Assembly (NCBI GenBank): GCA_965112965.1
Contig: CBCOTE010000023.1
Coordinates: forward strand, 1 to 64,000
Reading direction: 5' to 3'
Source: CBCOTE01 sp965112965
GTDB lineage: Bacteria > Desulfobacterota > Desulfovibrionia > Desulfovibrionales > Desulfovibrionaceae
DNA: 64,000 nucleotides
Below the pieces are notes generated by a model that was not told where the DNA came from, did not search any database, and was given only the letters and a program-made list of their open reading frames with translations. Position numbers and translations under genes: made by a program. Each line of letters opens with the position of its first letter. The first letter of the stretch is position 1. Positions 41,001-52,146 of the stretch are shown piece by piece.

Positions 41001-44000
41001 TTATGGTTGCACTCCAGAGCTTTGGTGCAGTCGACGGTAATTCCTCCTATTGTCGTTGCGTATTTGGGCAGCGCTGTATTTATTCTGCGCCTCCACTGTG
41101 TTTAGTTTGAATTCGATTAGCCTGGAGTCTACAAGGCGCTCTTGAAGTCGTCTTGTTTGAAAATGTTCATGTCTGAATTGATCAATTTTAGCATTTTTAC
41201 CAAATTTAATCTAGCCTTGGAGGATCAACCACGTTGGATTAGCCCTAGGAGTGTGTCTCAGGCCGCCGTTGGGGGGGGTCATTCTCATTGGGAGTAATGG
41301 CAACAGTTCCAGCCAGTATTTTTTTTTGAAATCACAAATTACGGTAAGATCCTATTTTTTTGTGTTATCGCTTCGGATTCAGTACGAACTTGGGCCGATT
41401 TGTCCGGTTTTGAGTTTCAGACTTGAGCGTTTAGGTATCGGAATAGTTTAATTAGTAGGTCTGAATCAATCAATCAATTAATCAATTGATTGATTGATTC
41501 AGACCGATGGGTACGATCTTTTTGAGATCGGTGTGGTATGGTTTTCGTGCGTTAAAAGTTTTAATATGGCGGCGAGAAGTATGCATAACAACCAATAAGT
41601 ATAAGCAAATTTTTGGCTTATATATTAAGTAAGGAACTGTTAGTATTTGGTCATTGGGGTAGGTTGGAGTTTAGGTTGTGGCCTGAAGGTCTGCAAAAAA
41701 AGCGGCGGTATTGTGACTTCTAACCTTCCCAACCGGGATACGTGACCTAGCGTCTTCTGATTGTTTATTAGAGCTGGGGCGGCTAGGCCTAAGGTGACAT
41801 TGAGGCCTATAGTGTTTAAATTTTTTTAGAATATACGCTGCGGACAATAGGTGTGTCAATGGTGCTTAGAATAGCCGGAACTGTGGGGTTATCGTGGTGC
41901 TTAGAATCGGATCGTGCGTGCGTGGCGGTGTCCCTGGACGCGGTCCGCTGCAGTACGTCGGCCAAGGGTAGAGATATGAGCTGTAGTAGGTAATCGTCGA
42001 TCCCGGTTTTCAGATAGAGTTTTGGTAGTCGATTAAAGTATAGACTGTGATGGTTGACATTAAGCAGCTCTCGTTTGCGGGCTGGGCTTTTTTCGTTGTG
42101 TATATGGTTGGTGATCTCTAACTGTCCGCGGCTGGCATTTTAAGGTCAATTTACATTACACTACGGTATTAAGGGCAAATAGAAGTAGGATACCAGGCAG
42201 TAGGCTACCAAGGATTCCATGCTACAGATGGTTGGAGAAGCCGTGAATATCTTAGCATTGACCGTATTGTTCGCCACTGAAAGCGACCAGTAGGGCGCTG
42301 TGATAGGCTTAGGATGCTATTTATGGCCTTTGGGGGGGCGGACAATAGGTCTGATCACTATGGGGGGGCAGGAAACTCGGAGAAGGCGAATGTTGTGCTG
42401 AGTCCCTGGCGTCCCTTCGGCTTTACTGTCGTCGTCTACCATGTCCTATCAGCTGTCGGTTGATGGCCAGTCAAGATTTTTGCTGCCGTAGGGCGACGTC
42501 AGTTTGATGGAAAGACTTGAAAAATCTATCAGAATTATTTAGATGGATTTCGATGTCAGTATCCTGGATGGTGAAGCAGGGCCCTGGATATGGTGTTCTA
42601 CGAACTTTATGGTTGCCTTGAAGCTGTACACGCGTGGATTTTAAGACTTTTCTATCGGGCCTGGATGGCCAGTAATTACACCGGTCTGGTCTAAGTTTAG
42701 TTTTACGAATGAGTCTAATATACCTAAGATATCATTGTGGATGTGTACTTCATGGTTCATGATTGCCATGATAATTGTTTTTGGTTTATATTGGCCTATT
42801 GAATCGTAGTCCAGCCCTGTACAGTTCTTTGATTAGTTAAAATTATTTAATTAAATGGAAGGTTAGCTTCGTTGTATGTATCTGCATTATCTGCATTCGT
42901 TGAACAATATACAGAAATATCGGCCATGCTAGTATGGACGTTAGCCGTGGTGGAAAATGTAGTCTTATGGATGACTATATCGTGTAGGGTTACATCGTAG
43001 AAGGCCATCTGGGACTAGTAGATTTTCTTTCTTGATCCTTATAAGGATTAAGATTTTTTTCATCGTGTAAGGTCGTTTATTTGACTATATAGATCGTGAA
43101 AAATAATTTTGCTCAGCGTTTTTTTATGTAGCGAATATTTTGTGGTAGTAAAAAAAAGTTATTGCATAGATACAAACTCACTATGTATCTTTGTACAAGG
43201 TTATTTATATAGATAGCGTCCAGTATAGTCTGTACAAAGATATCTTTTTGTCGCTAATGATGGCAAATATGCGGTTGAACATGTTGATCAGGTCTTATAC
43301 TATAATTATATTATGTCTTGCCTTTATTCTACGTTGCCTGATATGAGAGATCGTTTGTGGATAATGGGTTTAGATGCGAGGCCCTTCGTTTGGATACTAT
43401 CCTAGAATGCGCGGTCCACGAACAGTTAGGCGTCGAGTGGAGTCAGAAGCGTGGCGATCTTGAGGAGTAATAAGTCCCGTTGTAGACTATCCGTTAGTCC
43501 TGACGCTAAGTTTCGCCAATGGCATACCGACATGGAGAGGATATAGTGGTATAAACTGTTGTATAGTCATAGCGTTATTGCTTAGGCCTAAGTATAATCG
43601 TATTTTAGGAATCAGCAAAAATTATAGATATCATTTTTTAGTATCAGGGATGTATCTCCTGACCATTTTTGATTGGTAGGACAGCGGGTTTTTATGGTCT
43701 TTTTTAATTTATTATAGCTATTGCGGAATCCATGATAGTATAATTTTATTCACCAATCCGGTGAATAATTCTGGACCGATGGTCTGTATATCATCTGAAC
43801 GATATATTTTTTACTTTTTTGTATTAATTGGGTCATGAACATATAGGGCCGTTAATTATTAAGGTCGACTTATCGTTGTAACGAAGGTCCAGGCGATTAT
43901 GACCTGACTTAGATAGGTCAGTTGTTTAATTTTTTGGGTGCTCCAGAAAAAAAGTTGATTTTATAATATAGGCTGCTGTCAGCCATTATAAAAAATGGTC

Positions 44001-44375
44001 CTCTTATTTAATTCGGTAGTGGGCAATCGGATGGCTGAATTTTGGGCCATGACGGTTAATAGGCTATGTATGTTATCGGTGGACTTCATGTTATAATTTG
44101 CATTCAGCTCGGCGATGACATCGGGTTTTTTTGGGTTTAGGGTGTAATGGTTTAATTCTAGACGTGGTGGACGTGGCTGATATATAGATACAATAAAAAA
44201 ATATTAGTGTTAGAGCCAGGAAGACAATTTTAAACGACGAGTCTTGAGGTTGTCTGGTACAGTGAAAGTATGATTATCTAATGAGTTGTTTTGTTAGTTT
44301 TATATCTGGTTTCGTAAGTTCTGAAAATTTGAGCTCGGGCATGGATGGAAAGATAAGATGGGGGAGTGAGGCTGT
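38033..44375. other. 6.3-kb gene desert between convergent genes
   Basis: Flanked by the 3' ends of holB (+) and the LarE-like gene (-). No intact gene recognised. It holds the perfect 22-bp inverted repeat at 41458-41505, a small CGATCT/AGATCG hairpin right after it, and G runs at 38603, 41271, 42327 and 42361. Small open frames lack domains and ribosome sites. Confidence 0.6.
41458..41505. repeat. Perfect 22-bp inverted repeat built from CAAT units
   Basis: Left arm 41458-41479 and right arm 41484-41505 are exact reverse complements, separated by AATC. Each arm starts with GGTCTGAAT and continues as CAAT tetranucleotide repeats. There is no T tract, so it is not a normal terminator, and no gene abuts it. 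Confidence 0.9.
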
Positions 44376-45206
44376 TTATTTACCCTTGTCTGGTATCCTA
44401 GTGATATCGTCATAGTAGCCGCTTAACTGTTCCATAAATTCCGGTAACACAAAAGTAAAACCCAACTCGGTCATGCTGGACAGAGCGCGACAGCCCTGCT
44501 GCGCCCAGCATTCGCGTTCACCGGTGCCTAGATGCAGTCGAGCCGATTTTTTTGTTGGTAGTCGCAGCCGGAACTCCCGGAAACCCAGGCTTTCCAGTAA
44601 ATCCTCTGCTGTCCCCAGACGAGCGAGTAGGGCGGTATCCACTGGGGTGTCGTAGGGCAAGCGTGTGAATAGGCAGGCACGACTTGGTTGCTCCGGCCAA
44701 ACAAGTCCAATTGCTACGGCGAGGGTTCGTATATCGGCTTTAGCCAGTCCCATTTTGGCTAGTGGACTGGCCACGCCTAGATCAGCTAGGGCCAAGTGGC
44801 CCGGCCGAAAAACTGCGGCGTCGTCAGCGTTGCTACCGTCCGCCAGCTGTCGTCCCGGACCTGCGGCCGCTAATAGGAGTTTGAAACCAGCTCGCTTGCA
44901 GTGATAGCAGCGTTTTCGGGCATTGGCTGCCGCATCAGGCAGTGTGAGGGGGTTGAAGTTGATGATCCGATATGGCCGGCCCTGATCGGTCAGCCATTGT
45001 AAAGCAAAGCTGGACTCGGCCGGGGTCAGGTGAGGTCCAGTTAAGTGCAGGGCCACCACGTCCAGATCGGCCCTCCATGCCATTGCCGTCAGTAGCCGAC
45101 TGTCCACCCCGCCGGAGACGGCTATAGCCAGTGGGCCGAGTTCGGTTAGTAGCGTAGTGAGGCGGTTTAGACGTTCGTGTACGTTTATATCGGTGTTATT
45201 AGACAT
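44376..45206 (-). CDS. LarE-like PP-loop ATPase (COG1606 type)
   Basis: The family adenylates a carboxylate and transfers sulfur; LarE proper makes the thiocarboxylates of the nickel-pincer cofactor. The 276-residue product has the pyrophosphatase loop SGGVDS at 31-36, RCYHCK with C100 and C103, and SRACLFTRLPYDT, whose C178 matches the sacrificial cysteine of Lactiplantibacillus LarE. It starts three bases after the stop of the DUF39 gene, so the two are translated together. No larB, larC or larA is nearby, so I infer a role in sulfur transfer linked to homocysteine synthesis rather than lactate racemase. Key residues are intact. Confidence 0.85.
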   Translation of the reverse strand: MSNNTDINVHERLNRLTTLLTELGPLAIAVSGGVDSRLLTAMAWRADLDVVALHLTGPHLTPAESSFALQWLTDQGRPYRIINFNPLTLPDAAANARKRCYHCKRAGFKLLLAAAGPGRQLADGSNADDAAVFRPGHLALADLGVASPLAKMGLAKADIRTLAVAIGLVWPEQPSRACLFTRLPYDTPVDTALLARLGTAEDLLESLGFREFRLRLPTKKSARLHLGTGERECWAQQGCRALSSMTELGFTFVLPEFMEQLSGYYDDITRIPDKGK

Positions 45207-45209
45207 GAG

Positions 45210-46382
45210 TTAGTTGGCTGGGATTTTTTCTTGGGCATCGGTGAGCAAGAATTCACCCTTTTTGATCCAGCCTTTGAGGATCTCAGCGATCTCCAAGGAC
45301 ATGCTGTAGCTTGTTAGTGGTACGGTTTGCACTTGCTTACCCAGTATTTCGACCTGGCCTTTTTTGAGCTCCTCATAAGTCACTTGCCCTAGTATCTGGG
45401 AGATACCTTGTGGGTAGTCGTTACTGTAGTCCTTGACCGGCATAATAATATCCGCATCGGAGACGCCTGTGTACCAGGCGATTTCATCGTTGAGCACGGG
45501 GATGGGTATGCCTACGCCTACAGCCAGAGAGCAGCCGTAGCCGAGGAAACTTATACCGCGTAGGAAGCGTGACTGCATGCCCTTGAGGTCGCCTCGGACC
45601 ATGAGCGTGCCGGCGGGGACTTTGGGTAGGCCTCGGGCAGTGCGTGGCGGGTTGGGATTATGTTGCGTGCCGGCCCCGAGTACGTAACCGATGCCACCGC
45701 CTAGGAAGATTTTTGTGCCCAAGCCGACAGTTAGGAACATTGGATCATTGAAGAGTGGTGAGAGTTCTCCTGCAGTAGCATAATTGGCGTTTTTGCACTC
45801 GGGTTTGAGTGGGCCCATATAGGTGTAGATGATACGATTGCTCAGATTTACCGCAACGTTATAATTTTGATAACAGTTGCGTGGATTGAGGAGTTGAGCG
45901 AAGGATAATTGGGCCAGGGTGACGGATTTATTCAATGTTTGACGTGGGTAACAGTCCGTGCCATAAGCTATACATTTGAGGTGTACAGCCTTGCCGCGCA
46001 CTAGATCCTCGATTACGTGGCCGCCGCCGTATTTAAACTGGCCTGGGTAGACCTTATTAAGGGGGTCATCCTTCGTGGGCTCGGTGGCCCCTAAGTAGGC
46101 ATCCACTGCGGCCAGGCCGCAATAGGCGGGTATGTTATTTACTCGCATGCGGTGCACCTTTATGAGTGGCGTTTCTTGGCCGATATTGAAAAATAAACCA
46201 GAGGAGCACATGGGGGAGAAAGTGCCGGTGGTGACTACATCCACCTCTCGGGCCGCACGTACCTTGCCCAGTTCGCGTACGGTTTTGACCATTTCGCTGG
46301 CGTTAAGTACGATGGCCTTGCCCCTATGGATGCGTTTGTTGATCTCAGCGATGGTTTTCTTGACCTGGTAGTCTTTACCCAT
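45210..46382 (-). CDS. DUF39 homocysteine biosynthesis protein
   Basis: DUF39 proteins are required in some methanogens and sulfate reducers to build homocysteine directly from aspartate semialdehyde and sulfide. The 390-residue product matches the family over its full length, with the Cys-containing blocks GTFSPMCSSG, NIPAYCGLAAVDAYLG and GYGCSLAVGVGIP, and the Gly-rich KIFLGGGIGYVLGAGTQHNP. No C-terminal CBS domains are present. I start at MGKDYQV (46382) because GGAGG precedes it; an upstream in-frame start would add 24 unlikely residues. It heads an operon with the LarE-like gene, and asd and metF lie within 7 kb. Confidence 0.9.
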   Translation of the reverse strand: MGKDYQVKKTIAEINKRIHRGKAIVLNASEMVKTVRELGKVRAAREVDVVTTGTFSPMCSSGLFFNIGQETPLIKVHRMRVNNIPAYCGLAAVDAYLGATEPTKDDPLNKVYPGQFKYGGGHVIEDLVRGKAVHLKCIAYGTDCYPRQTLNKSVTLAQLSFAQLLNPRNCYQNYNVAVNLSNRIIYTYMGPLKPECKNANYATAGELSPLFNDPMFLTVGLGTKIFLGGGIGYVLGAGTQHNPNPPRTARGLPKVPAGTLMVRGDLKGMQSRFLRGISFLGYGCSLAVGVGIPIPVLNDEIAWYTGVSDADIIMPVKDYSNDYPQGISQILGQVTYEELKKGQVEILGKQVQTVPLTSYSMSLEIAEILKGWIKKGEFLLTDAQEKIPAN

Positions 46383-47323
46383 AGGAACCTCCGAATATAC
46401 AATGACTAGCCTGATTGGTGCTGGCGTGACCAAACTATTAGCTGCAGCTTGCACTTAACATATTTTAAAGGCGGAGACAATTAGCTGGGGATAGAGGAAA
46501 GTAGTTCAACGGTTTCTCAATTTTCCTTGGGTCCGAGACGACTGATGGTGAGTAGACATATAGTGCGTGGTCAGTTCAATGTCATATTATTGTCTGTAGA
46601 AGTTATAACTGTTGAGCGATTTTTTTTGTAGCTAGACTTCGATACTAGGAGAGATGGCTAAGTTGGTTGGGAGAACGCTACCTAGTCGTTTTCTTAGGAC
46701 GTTCCAGTGCTTGAGTCAGTGTGTCATGTAATCCCGTCCAGCTCAAGCAAGACGATATTTCTAACACTACCGCATCAAATTGTCTCAGGAAGGGATCTAT
46801 GAACGATGTGGCCCCAATTTTATACGCCGGTTGCGTATGTCTCTATCTTTTTTTATAATGTCTGCCGAATCAAGAGTCGTTTTTTCTTGACCATTAGGAT
46901 GAGCTTCATGGAATATATATTTGTGAATATTGCCAGTTTCTAATGATGGTTTGCCTGTAGTCATGTAGGATAGGTTTGACTGAGCAATTACGTAATTTTA
47001 GGATCGGTCTACTAGAACGTCAGCCGATTTAATAAAAATAACACATTAAGGCCGTACAGAGCGATAACCGGCGACAGTTATTTTTTTTGGTTAGAATAGC
47101 AATATTTTTTTTATATATATATATTACCGTTATTCCGCATCTGCTAATAGCTAAATATAACAAAAAACAGTATTTTTTTTATGGGTAATAAAAATAGATA
47201 TTTGACTGCCCGAAAAAAAATAAATTTTTTTATCAATCTGTTTGCCAAGCGGCTCATTGCAGTTTATTGGAAATTGCCATTGTGCTTTTCAAGAGATGTT
47301 GCCGTAACAGAAAAATTAGATTG
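46383..47323. other. Intergenic region upstream of the DUF39 gene and ferredoxin
   Basis: Divergent spacer of nearly 1 kb, strongly A+T-rich with many A and T runs towards the right end (47030-47240). No gene and no convincing promoter boxes recognised for either flank. Confidence 0.5.
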
Positions 47324-47341
47324 CCGTCCGACATCGGACGG
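47324..47341. promoter_or_regulatory. Inverted repeat in the ferredoxin leader
   Basis: CCGTCCGA (47324-47331) and TCGGACGG (47334-47341) are perfect reverse complements around two bases. It ends 37 bases before the ferredoxin start and could be an operator or an RNA hairpin in the leader. Confidence 0.5.
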
Positions 47342-47378
47342 ACGTGTAAATCATTATTAACCAAAGGAGAAAGTTGCT

Positions 47379-47561
47379 ATGGCTATTGTGATCAATGAAG
47401 AAGAATGTATGGGTTGTGAAGCGTGCGTCGAGACCTGTCCCGATGTCTTCGAAATGAATGCCGAAGGTGACAAGGCTATGGTGAAAGATATCGATGCTGA
47501 TGTTGAGTGCGTTGACGAGGCCATCGATTCCTGTCCCGCTTCGGCTATTTCCAAAGAATAG
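47379..47561 (+). CDS. Desulfovibrio gigas-type ferredoxin, single [4Fe-4S]
   Basis: Small cytoplasmic electron carrier. The 60-residue acidic protein aligns with D. gigas ferredoxin: cluster ligands C10, C13, C16 and C52, and two further cysteines C20 and C44 at the positions that form a disulfide in the one-cluster form. A textbook AAAGGAG lies ahead of the ATG and a strong terminator follows, as for a highly expressed monocistronic gene. Likely partners are ferredoxin-linked steps of sulfate respiration and possibly the NuoEFG-less complex I (inference). Confidence 0.95.
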   Translation: MAIVINEEECMGCEACVETCPDVFEMNAEGDKAMVKDIDADVECVDEAIDSCPASAISKE

Positions 47562-47572
47562 CCGAACACCAG

Positions 47573-47622
47573 ACATACCCCCATGCTAGCCCTGGAAAGA
47601 GCTAGTATGGGGGTATGTTTTT
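47573..47622 (+). terminator. Rho-independent terminator of ferredoxin
   Basis: An 18-bp stem (47573-47590 with 47601-47618, one G-U pair) closes a 10-base loop and runs into five T. It begins 11 bases after the ferredoxin stop. Confidence 0.92.
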
Positions 47623-47761
47623 ATCCAAATGATCTTTAATTCCAGGCATGGATCACGATCTTGTTTCAGCGACTCTTTATCTATTGCTTATTCACGGACC
47701 TCTGCATCAAACTACTAACATCCGGACAAAAAAAGATAAAACTAGGCTAACGTTATCGGTC

Positions 47762-48490
47762 TAAGTGTGGTTCAGGTGGACAAGTACCACATCCTTAACA
47801 TCGGCATCCTCCTCCTTAATTCTATCTACTGCCTATTTTTTGGCAATATTTGACTGTCTCATCGGTTGAATCATGAAAAATCCGTACCGAGCTGCATTGC
47901 ATTTCTTATGTCTGTACTACTCGCTAGTTACGGCACGATCCTCTTTGTTTGAATTAATATTGACATAGTCTTTTTTATGTTATTAGGGCTGAAAATATAC
48001 TTTTCAGAACTCATATCACTGGTTGATTGCATCTACTATAATTCTCATATGTGTCTAATCGGCCTTTCAGTCATGCTACCAACTAGTATAGAGCCATCTA
48101 GGGCATAGCCGTCAAGGAATATCTCCTCATTAATATAGCTACTTGTCTTTTTTATATCCCAGGTATCAATGGGTTCTATTCTCTTATCATCCTGGTTTAT
48201 TTAGATATTCCACTGGACCTTACATGACTCACTGGTTTAAAGCCGGATAACTGCGTCTTATTTGACGCCATTATCATACATCTGTGCATGGATTTTTTCT
48301 TGGCTTTTATTATCGTCCTTAACATTCTCGATTTATTATTAACCACGCCGTAATATTACGAATCTCTACGGTTTAGCCTAAACTTTAATTTGTTTACCAG
48401 TCCAATCGGACTTATTGAATTCAGCTGCGATCAGTGAAGCTGCTAGGGATAATAATCTGAAAGCAAATATTATGATTTCGACGTTATTAG
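47762..48490 (-). pseudogene. Possible decayed gene on the minus strand
   Basis: This stretch has the opposite strand bias to the other deserts: the minus strand is purine-rich. Read on minus it gives protein-like pieces broken by stops and frame changes: a hydrophobic signal-like start near 48480, ERPIR-ending text including FLDGYALDGSILVGSMTERP near 48060-48120, and IKEEDADVKDVVLVHLNHT near 47762-47820. I cannot name the family. Stop density is not far below chance, so the call rests on composition and appearance. Confidence 0.35.
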
Positions 48491-49304
48491 TTGGAGTATG
48501 ATCTAAATATTATAGCAGATTTTTTTTGCATATCCAGCCCTGTTATTAGCGGTGTCAAAGCCTAGCCTAGGACCGTAAACTTGCCTAAGTTTGATTTAAG
48601 GTTTCATCGCCGCCAAACTGTTTCGCGACGTCTTTTAAGACCAGGCTAAAGAAAGCAAGATAGTAGTTTAATTATTCATCTCCTTCGCCTGTCTTGCTGC
48701 CATAGTAGATTTTCTCTAAAGGGCGGAGAGACGAATAGAGATGAAGGTCCGGGGTACCCCGCTGCCAAAAAATATGTTACCTTATGGTAAGCATTTTGTC
48801 GGACATGGAATAATAAGGAATAATAGGGTAGTTGTCTAGGTTGATGTGCGGGGTTGAGGGGGGGGTACTGTGATGGACACGGTGGCGACGGTGATATTTA
48901 AGATGGGACAGTTTTTTGGCATTGCGCGGTTGTGTGAAGTGTTAGTCGAGCATTGTAAGTTTTTTTTCAGGGGCAAGGCACGGCAAGGCAATAAACTGAA
49001 AACTGCGTTCGTGCGGGGGGGGGTCGGAGGAGTGGTGGAGATACGGCCACCGAGTGTGACGTTTCTGGTGCGAGTGTATGCACGATTATATGGAGTTTAG
49101 ATCTACTGTATATTTTTTTCTGTAGATGAAGGTGAAAAAAAGAAAGTGCGTTTTATAGATAGGCAAGGGCTGACCTGGATGACGTTGGTCAAGACGTCTG
49201 AGTTTGGGTTTCTATCGGCGAGTATTTTTGTCGTAGAGATGTTGGTTGTGGAGGCAGGCAGGCAATAGTACGGTGGGCGGAGAATATTTTTAGGGAGTAT
49301 GCGT
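48491..49304. other. Region upstream of metF
   Basis: G-rich on the + strand, with G runs of eight at 48857 and nine at 49015. An open frame at 48870-49100 has no recognisable domain. No clear promoter for metF found. Confidence 0.5.
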
Positions 49305-50198
49305 ATGCGTATTATTGAGTTGATGCGTGAGCAAGGTCAGTTTATCTCGCTGGAGTTTTTTCCACCCAAGGAGCGAGAGAAATGGAGAGAGTTTTTTCAG
49401 ATGGCAGAACAGCTGGCTGTTTTGAAGCCATTGTTCGTGTCTGTGACTTATGGTGCTGGTGGATCGACCCAATCGAATACGCTCGAGCTGGTGACGAAAC
49501 TGCGGGCCAGACTGGGTGTAGTGCCAATGGCGCATTTAACTTGTATGGGGGCGAACCGTGGGTCGATCCAGTGTTTCTTGGATAGTTTGGTGGCCAGTGG
49601 AGTAGACAATGTGCTAGCTCTGCGGGGTGACCCTCCTCAAGGGCAAATGCGAATTGTGTCTAACAGCGAGGAATTTCAGCATGCCTTAGATTTAGTATTG
49701 TTTATACGGCAGGAATATCCACAGCTTGGGATTGGAGTAGCGGCTTATCCAGAGAAACATCCTGAAATCCAGACTTTGGAGGATGACCTGGGGTACTTGA
49801 AGTTAAAACTGGATATGGGGGCGGATTTTGCTATTACACAGTTGTTTTTTGACAACAGGCACTATTTTGAGTTCGTAGCCCGGGCTAGAGCCCGAGGTAT
49901 CAGCAGGCCTATCGTGCCTGGAATATTGCCGATTTTGTCTTTAGTGTCACTACGGCGGATCATGTCTTTTTGCAATGTGAGTTTGCCTGGTGGATTGTTA
50001 GCGCGTTTGGAGGCGGCTGATGCGGCTGGTGGCACAGCGGCGGTGGCCTATGAGGGAATTGGACACGCGCGGGAACAGGTATTGGGGTTATTGTACAATG
50101 GCGCGCCGGGGGTGCATCTCTACACGCTGAACAAGGTTGAGGCCTGTCTGGATATTGTACGAGATATTGAAGTCTATGGCCGGGCGGGAGTTTATTGA
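49305..50198 (+). CDS. metF: 5,10-Methylenetetrahydrofolate reductase
   Basis: MetF reduces methylene- to methyl-tetrahydrofolate, the methyl donor for methionine synthase. It is a cytoplasmic flavoprotein of about 300 residues; this one has 297. The ISLEFFPPK block with its Glu, the TYGAGG loop, LALRGDPP, GVAAYPEKHPE and AITQLFFDN are all family hallmarks. I start at the second ATG (49305), because AGGGAG then has the proper seven-base spacing; the ATG at 49299 is too close. Codon use is richer in G and T than in asd. It is alone, but within 4 kb of the DUF39 operon and 2 kb of asd. Confidence 0.96.
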   Translation: MRIIELMREQGQFISLEFFPPKEREKWREFFQMAEQLAVLKPLFVSVTYGAGGSTQSNTLELVTKLRARLGVVPMAHLTCMGANRGSIQCFLDSLVASGVDNVLALRGDPPQGQMRIVSNSEEFQHALDLVLFIRQEYPQLGIGVAAYPEKHPEIQTLEDDLGYLKLKLDMGADFAITQLFFDNRHYFEFVARARARGISRPIVPGILPILSLVSLRRIMSFCNVSLPGGLLARLEAADAAGGTAAVAYEGIGHAREQVLGLLYNGAPGVHLYTLNKVEACLDIVRDIEVYGRAGVY

Positions 50199-52146
50199 TG
50201 CTATGGATGGAGTTTCATCAGCTGCCTGTGATGATTGTGTATTGGGGATAAAGAGGCAGCTCTGACAGTGTGTTTGATGAGATGAAAAGTTCCAGTTAGC
50301 AAAGTATGGTCCGGCCGGTTGGATGGTATGGGCACATATTGACTCATCCGTGATATTTTTTTAGTTTACAAAAAACTGTTAGAAAAAATATGGGTCGCGC
50401 GGTGTCTGTCTATTATTTATTCAGTAGCAGTTAGGTCTGACCAGTATCTAGAAAATGGCCTAATAGCCCACCGCCATCTCTTAATTAATAGTCCGGGTAT
50501 TTTTTTTTGGATGCAATAGCGCGGAAGAAAATCGTTGCCTGGCTAACTTTTTTTGGATCGATAGCCCAGTGCGACGGCCACGATGAAATTGGTGTTGTCT
50601 TTGTGGGTTGTCACGTCAGCTTTAGGATCATGTCAGCGGCTAATTCAATGAAGCTACGGGAACTGCTTATCACTTGTACTATGGGGTCACTTCAATCTTA
50701 CGATGTCGGGTGACCTCAGTGCAGAAGCCTTTGATTAAGATGACATTTTATTGCTATCGTATATTAGGCACAAAATTAAGAGACAGCCAGGCAATATCGT
50801 GATTTCTTCGTCAGGCTTCAATGTTATGGTGCAGTAATTTATTAATATATTTAAGGTGAACTGGATCTATGTATATCTTTGTCGTCATAGGCCAGTTGTA
50901 TCGTTGATGAACCCTTGGGGCTAGATATAGCTTAGCATGTACGTCGTTGTGGGGTTGGCATTGAGCAGACGACCTGTCCGATGGGAGTTGGAGGACGCCC
51001 TCCGCGGTGCCTTATAAGAGGCCACAGTAGTGTAATTCCTGATATTGATGTTTAGGTAGTCCTGCTTTCTCAGGCGTCTTTGGGTTTATTTACGATCTAG
51101 ACCAAGACACTTCATAAGGTTAGCAAGGTCCTCCTGGGTATAGGTAGTCGGTCTCCAGATATTTGATGGCGTTCAGTAACGTTGCGTCCAATCAGATGGG
51201 CAAGGCGTTATATGGGATAGGGTCGTGGTCAGGCTTAATAACACGAGATTAAACTGCAGGCTGTGCCGGTCGTGGTCGGTGAACGTCAGTACTGAACTGG
51301 CCGAGAGTTGGATGTCATCGAACAGCCTTTCGAAGAGTGAGAGATCCAGTATTGCAACCAAGATAGTTTAAGTACCGGCAAGGCAAAGGCAATAAAGCAG
51401 GTTTTTTTCCGGACGCACTTCACGGAGAGTTAGCCTGTCAAGAGGGGGTACGAGAGGATTCCATCATTAAAATGTTTACGGTCTGTTATGCTGGTCTTGC
51501 AGGTTAGCGATATATCCGAGGTGAAGGTTACGCTTTCGATGTTAGTGGCGATCAGACTAATGAAGTCGGTCTTGCATCGGATGATGCTAATGAAAAGGTG
51601 ATTACAGGTGGATATAGTCCCGAAAAAAAGATTTTGTACAGTTGACAATCAGTAGCTGGCTGGTCAACTGACATAACGTATTGTTCGTCGGTTAGATTAC
51701 GTGGCTCGCTGCAGGGAATGGCCTCTGGTGTATTGTAGTTTTTTTACATGTCTCATAATAACCTCGTATGGTGCGAGTGCTAGAGATAGCAATATAGTTC
51801 AACGCGCTATGGATGTGTCTTAATAGGAGTATAGTCTTGATCCTGTTAGGAAGCTGGAACATCAATAGAATATTCCCGATTTATTATTTCCAGCCCGTCG
51901 TTGCACGTAGATTAGTAGCCCCCCCTTGTGAAAAAAAGAAGGCATGCTCCATTCAGATTTAGTGACTTCTGGAAAGTAAAGAGTTGCAGCTGCATAGAAG
52001 CTTTAGATTTTTTAGGTCTTGTCGGTCGGCACGGAGTCTGGCAAATATCCTTTTTTCTGGACAAGCGTTATTCCTTTGAAAGTCATCGACCCCTGGGGCT
52101 GGTAGATCATGCGGTGTAAATATTACTTTACGGAAGGAGATCGCAT
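50199..52146. other. 1.9-kb gene desert between metF and asd
   Basis: No gene recognised. Small open frames on either strand lack domains. It contains the only C run of seven bases noticed in the window (about 51909). No clear asd promoter was found; the ribosome site at 52134 is strong. Confidence 0.55.

Noticed and set aside
41458..41505. CRISPR repeat or phage attachment site at the CAAT inverted repeat.
   Set aside because: Only one copy is seen, there are no spacers or cas genes, and no integrase lies nearby.
48870..49100. 76-residue + frame ahead of metF.
   Set aside because: Sits in G-run-rich sequence, no domain and no ribosome site; looks compositional.
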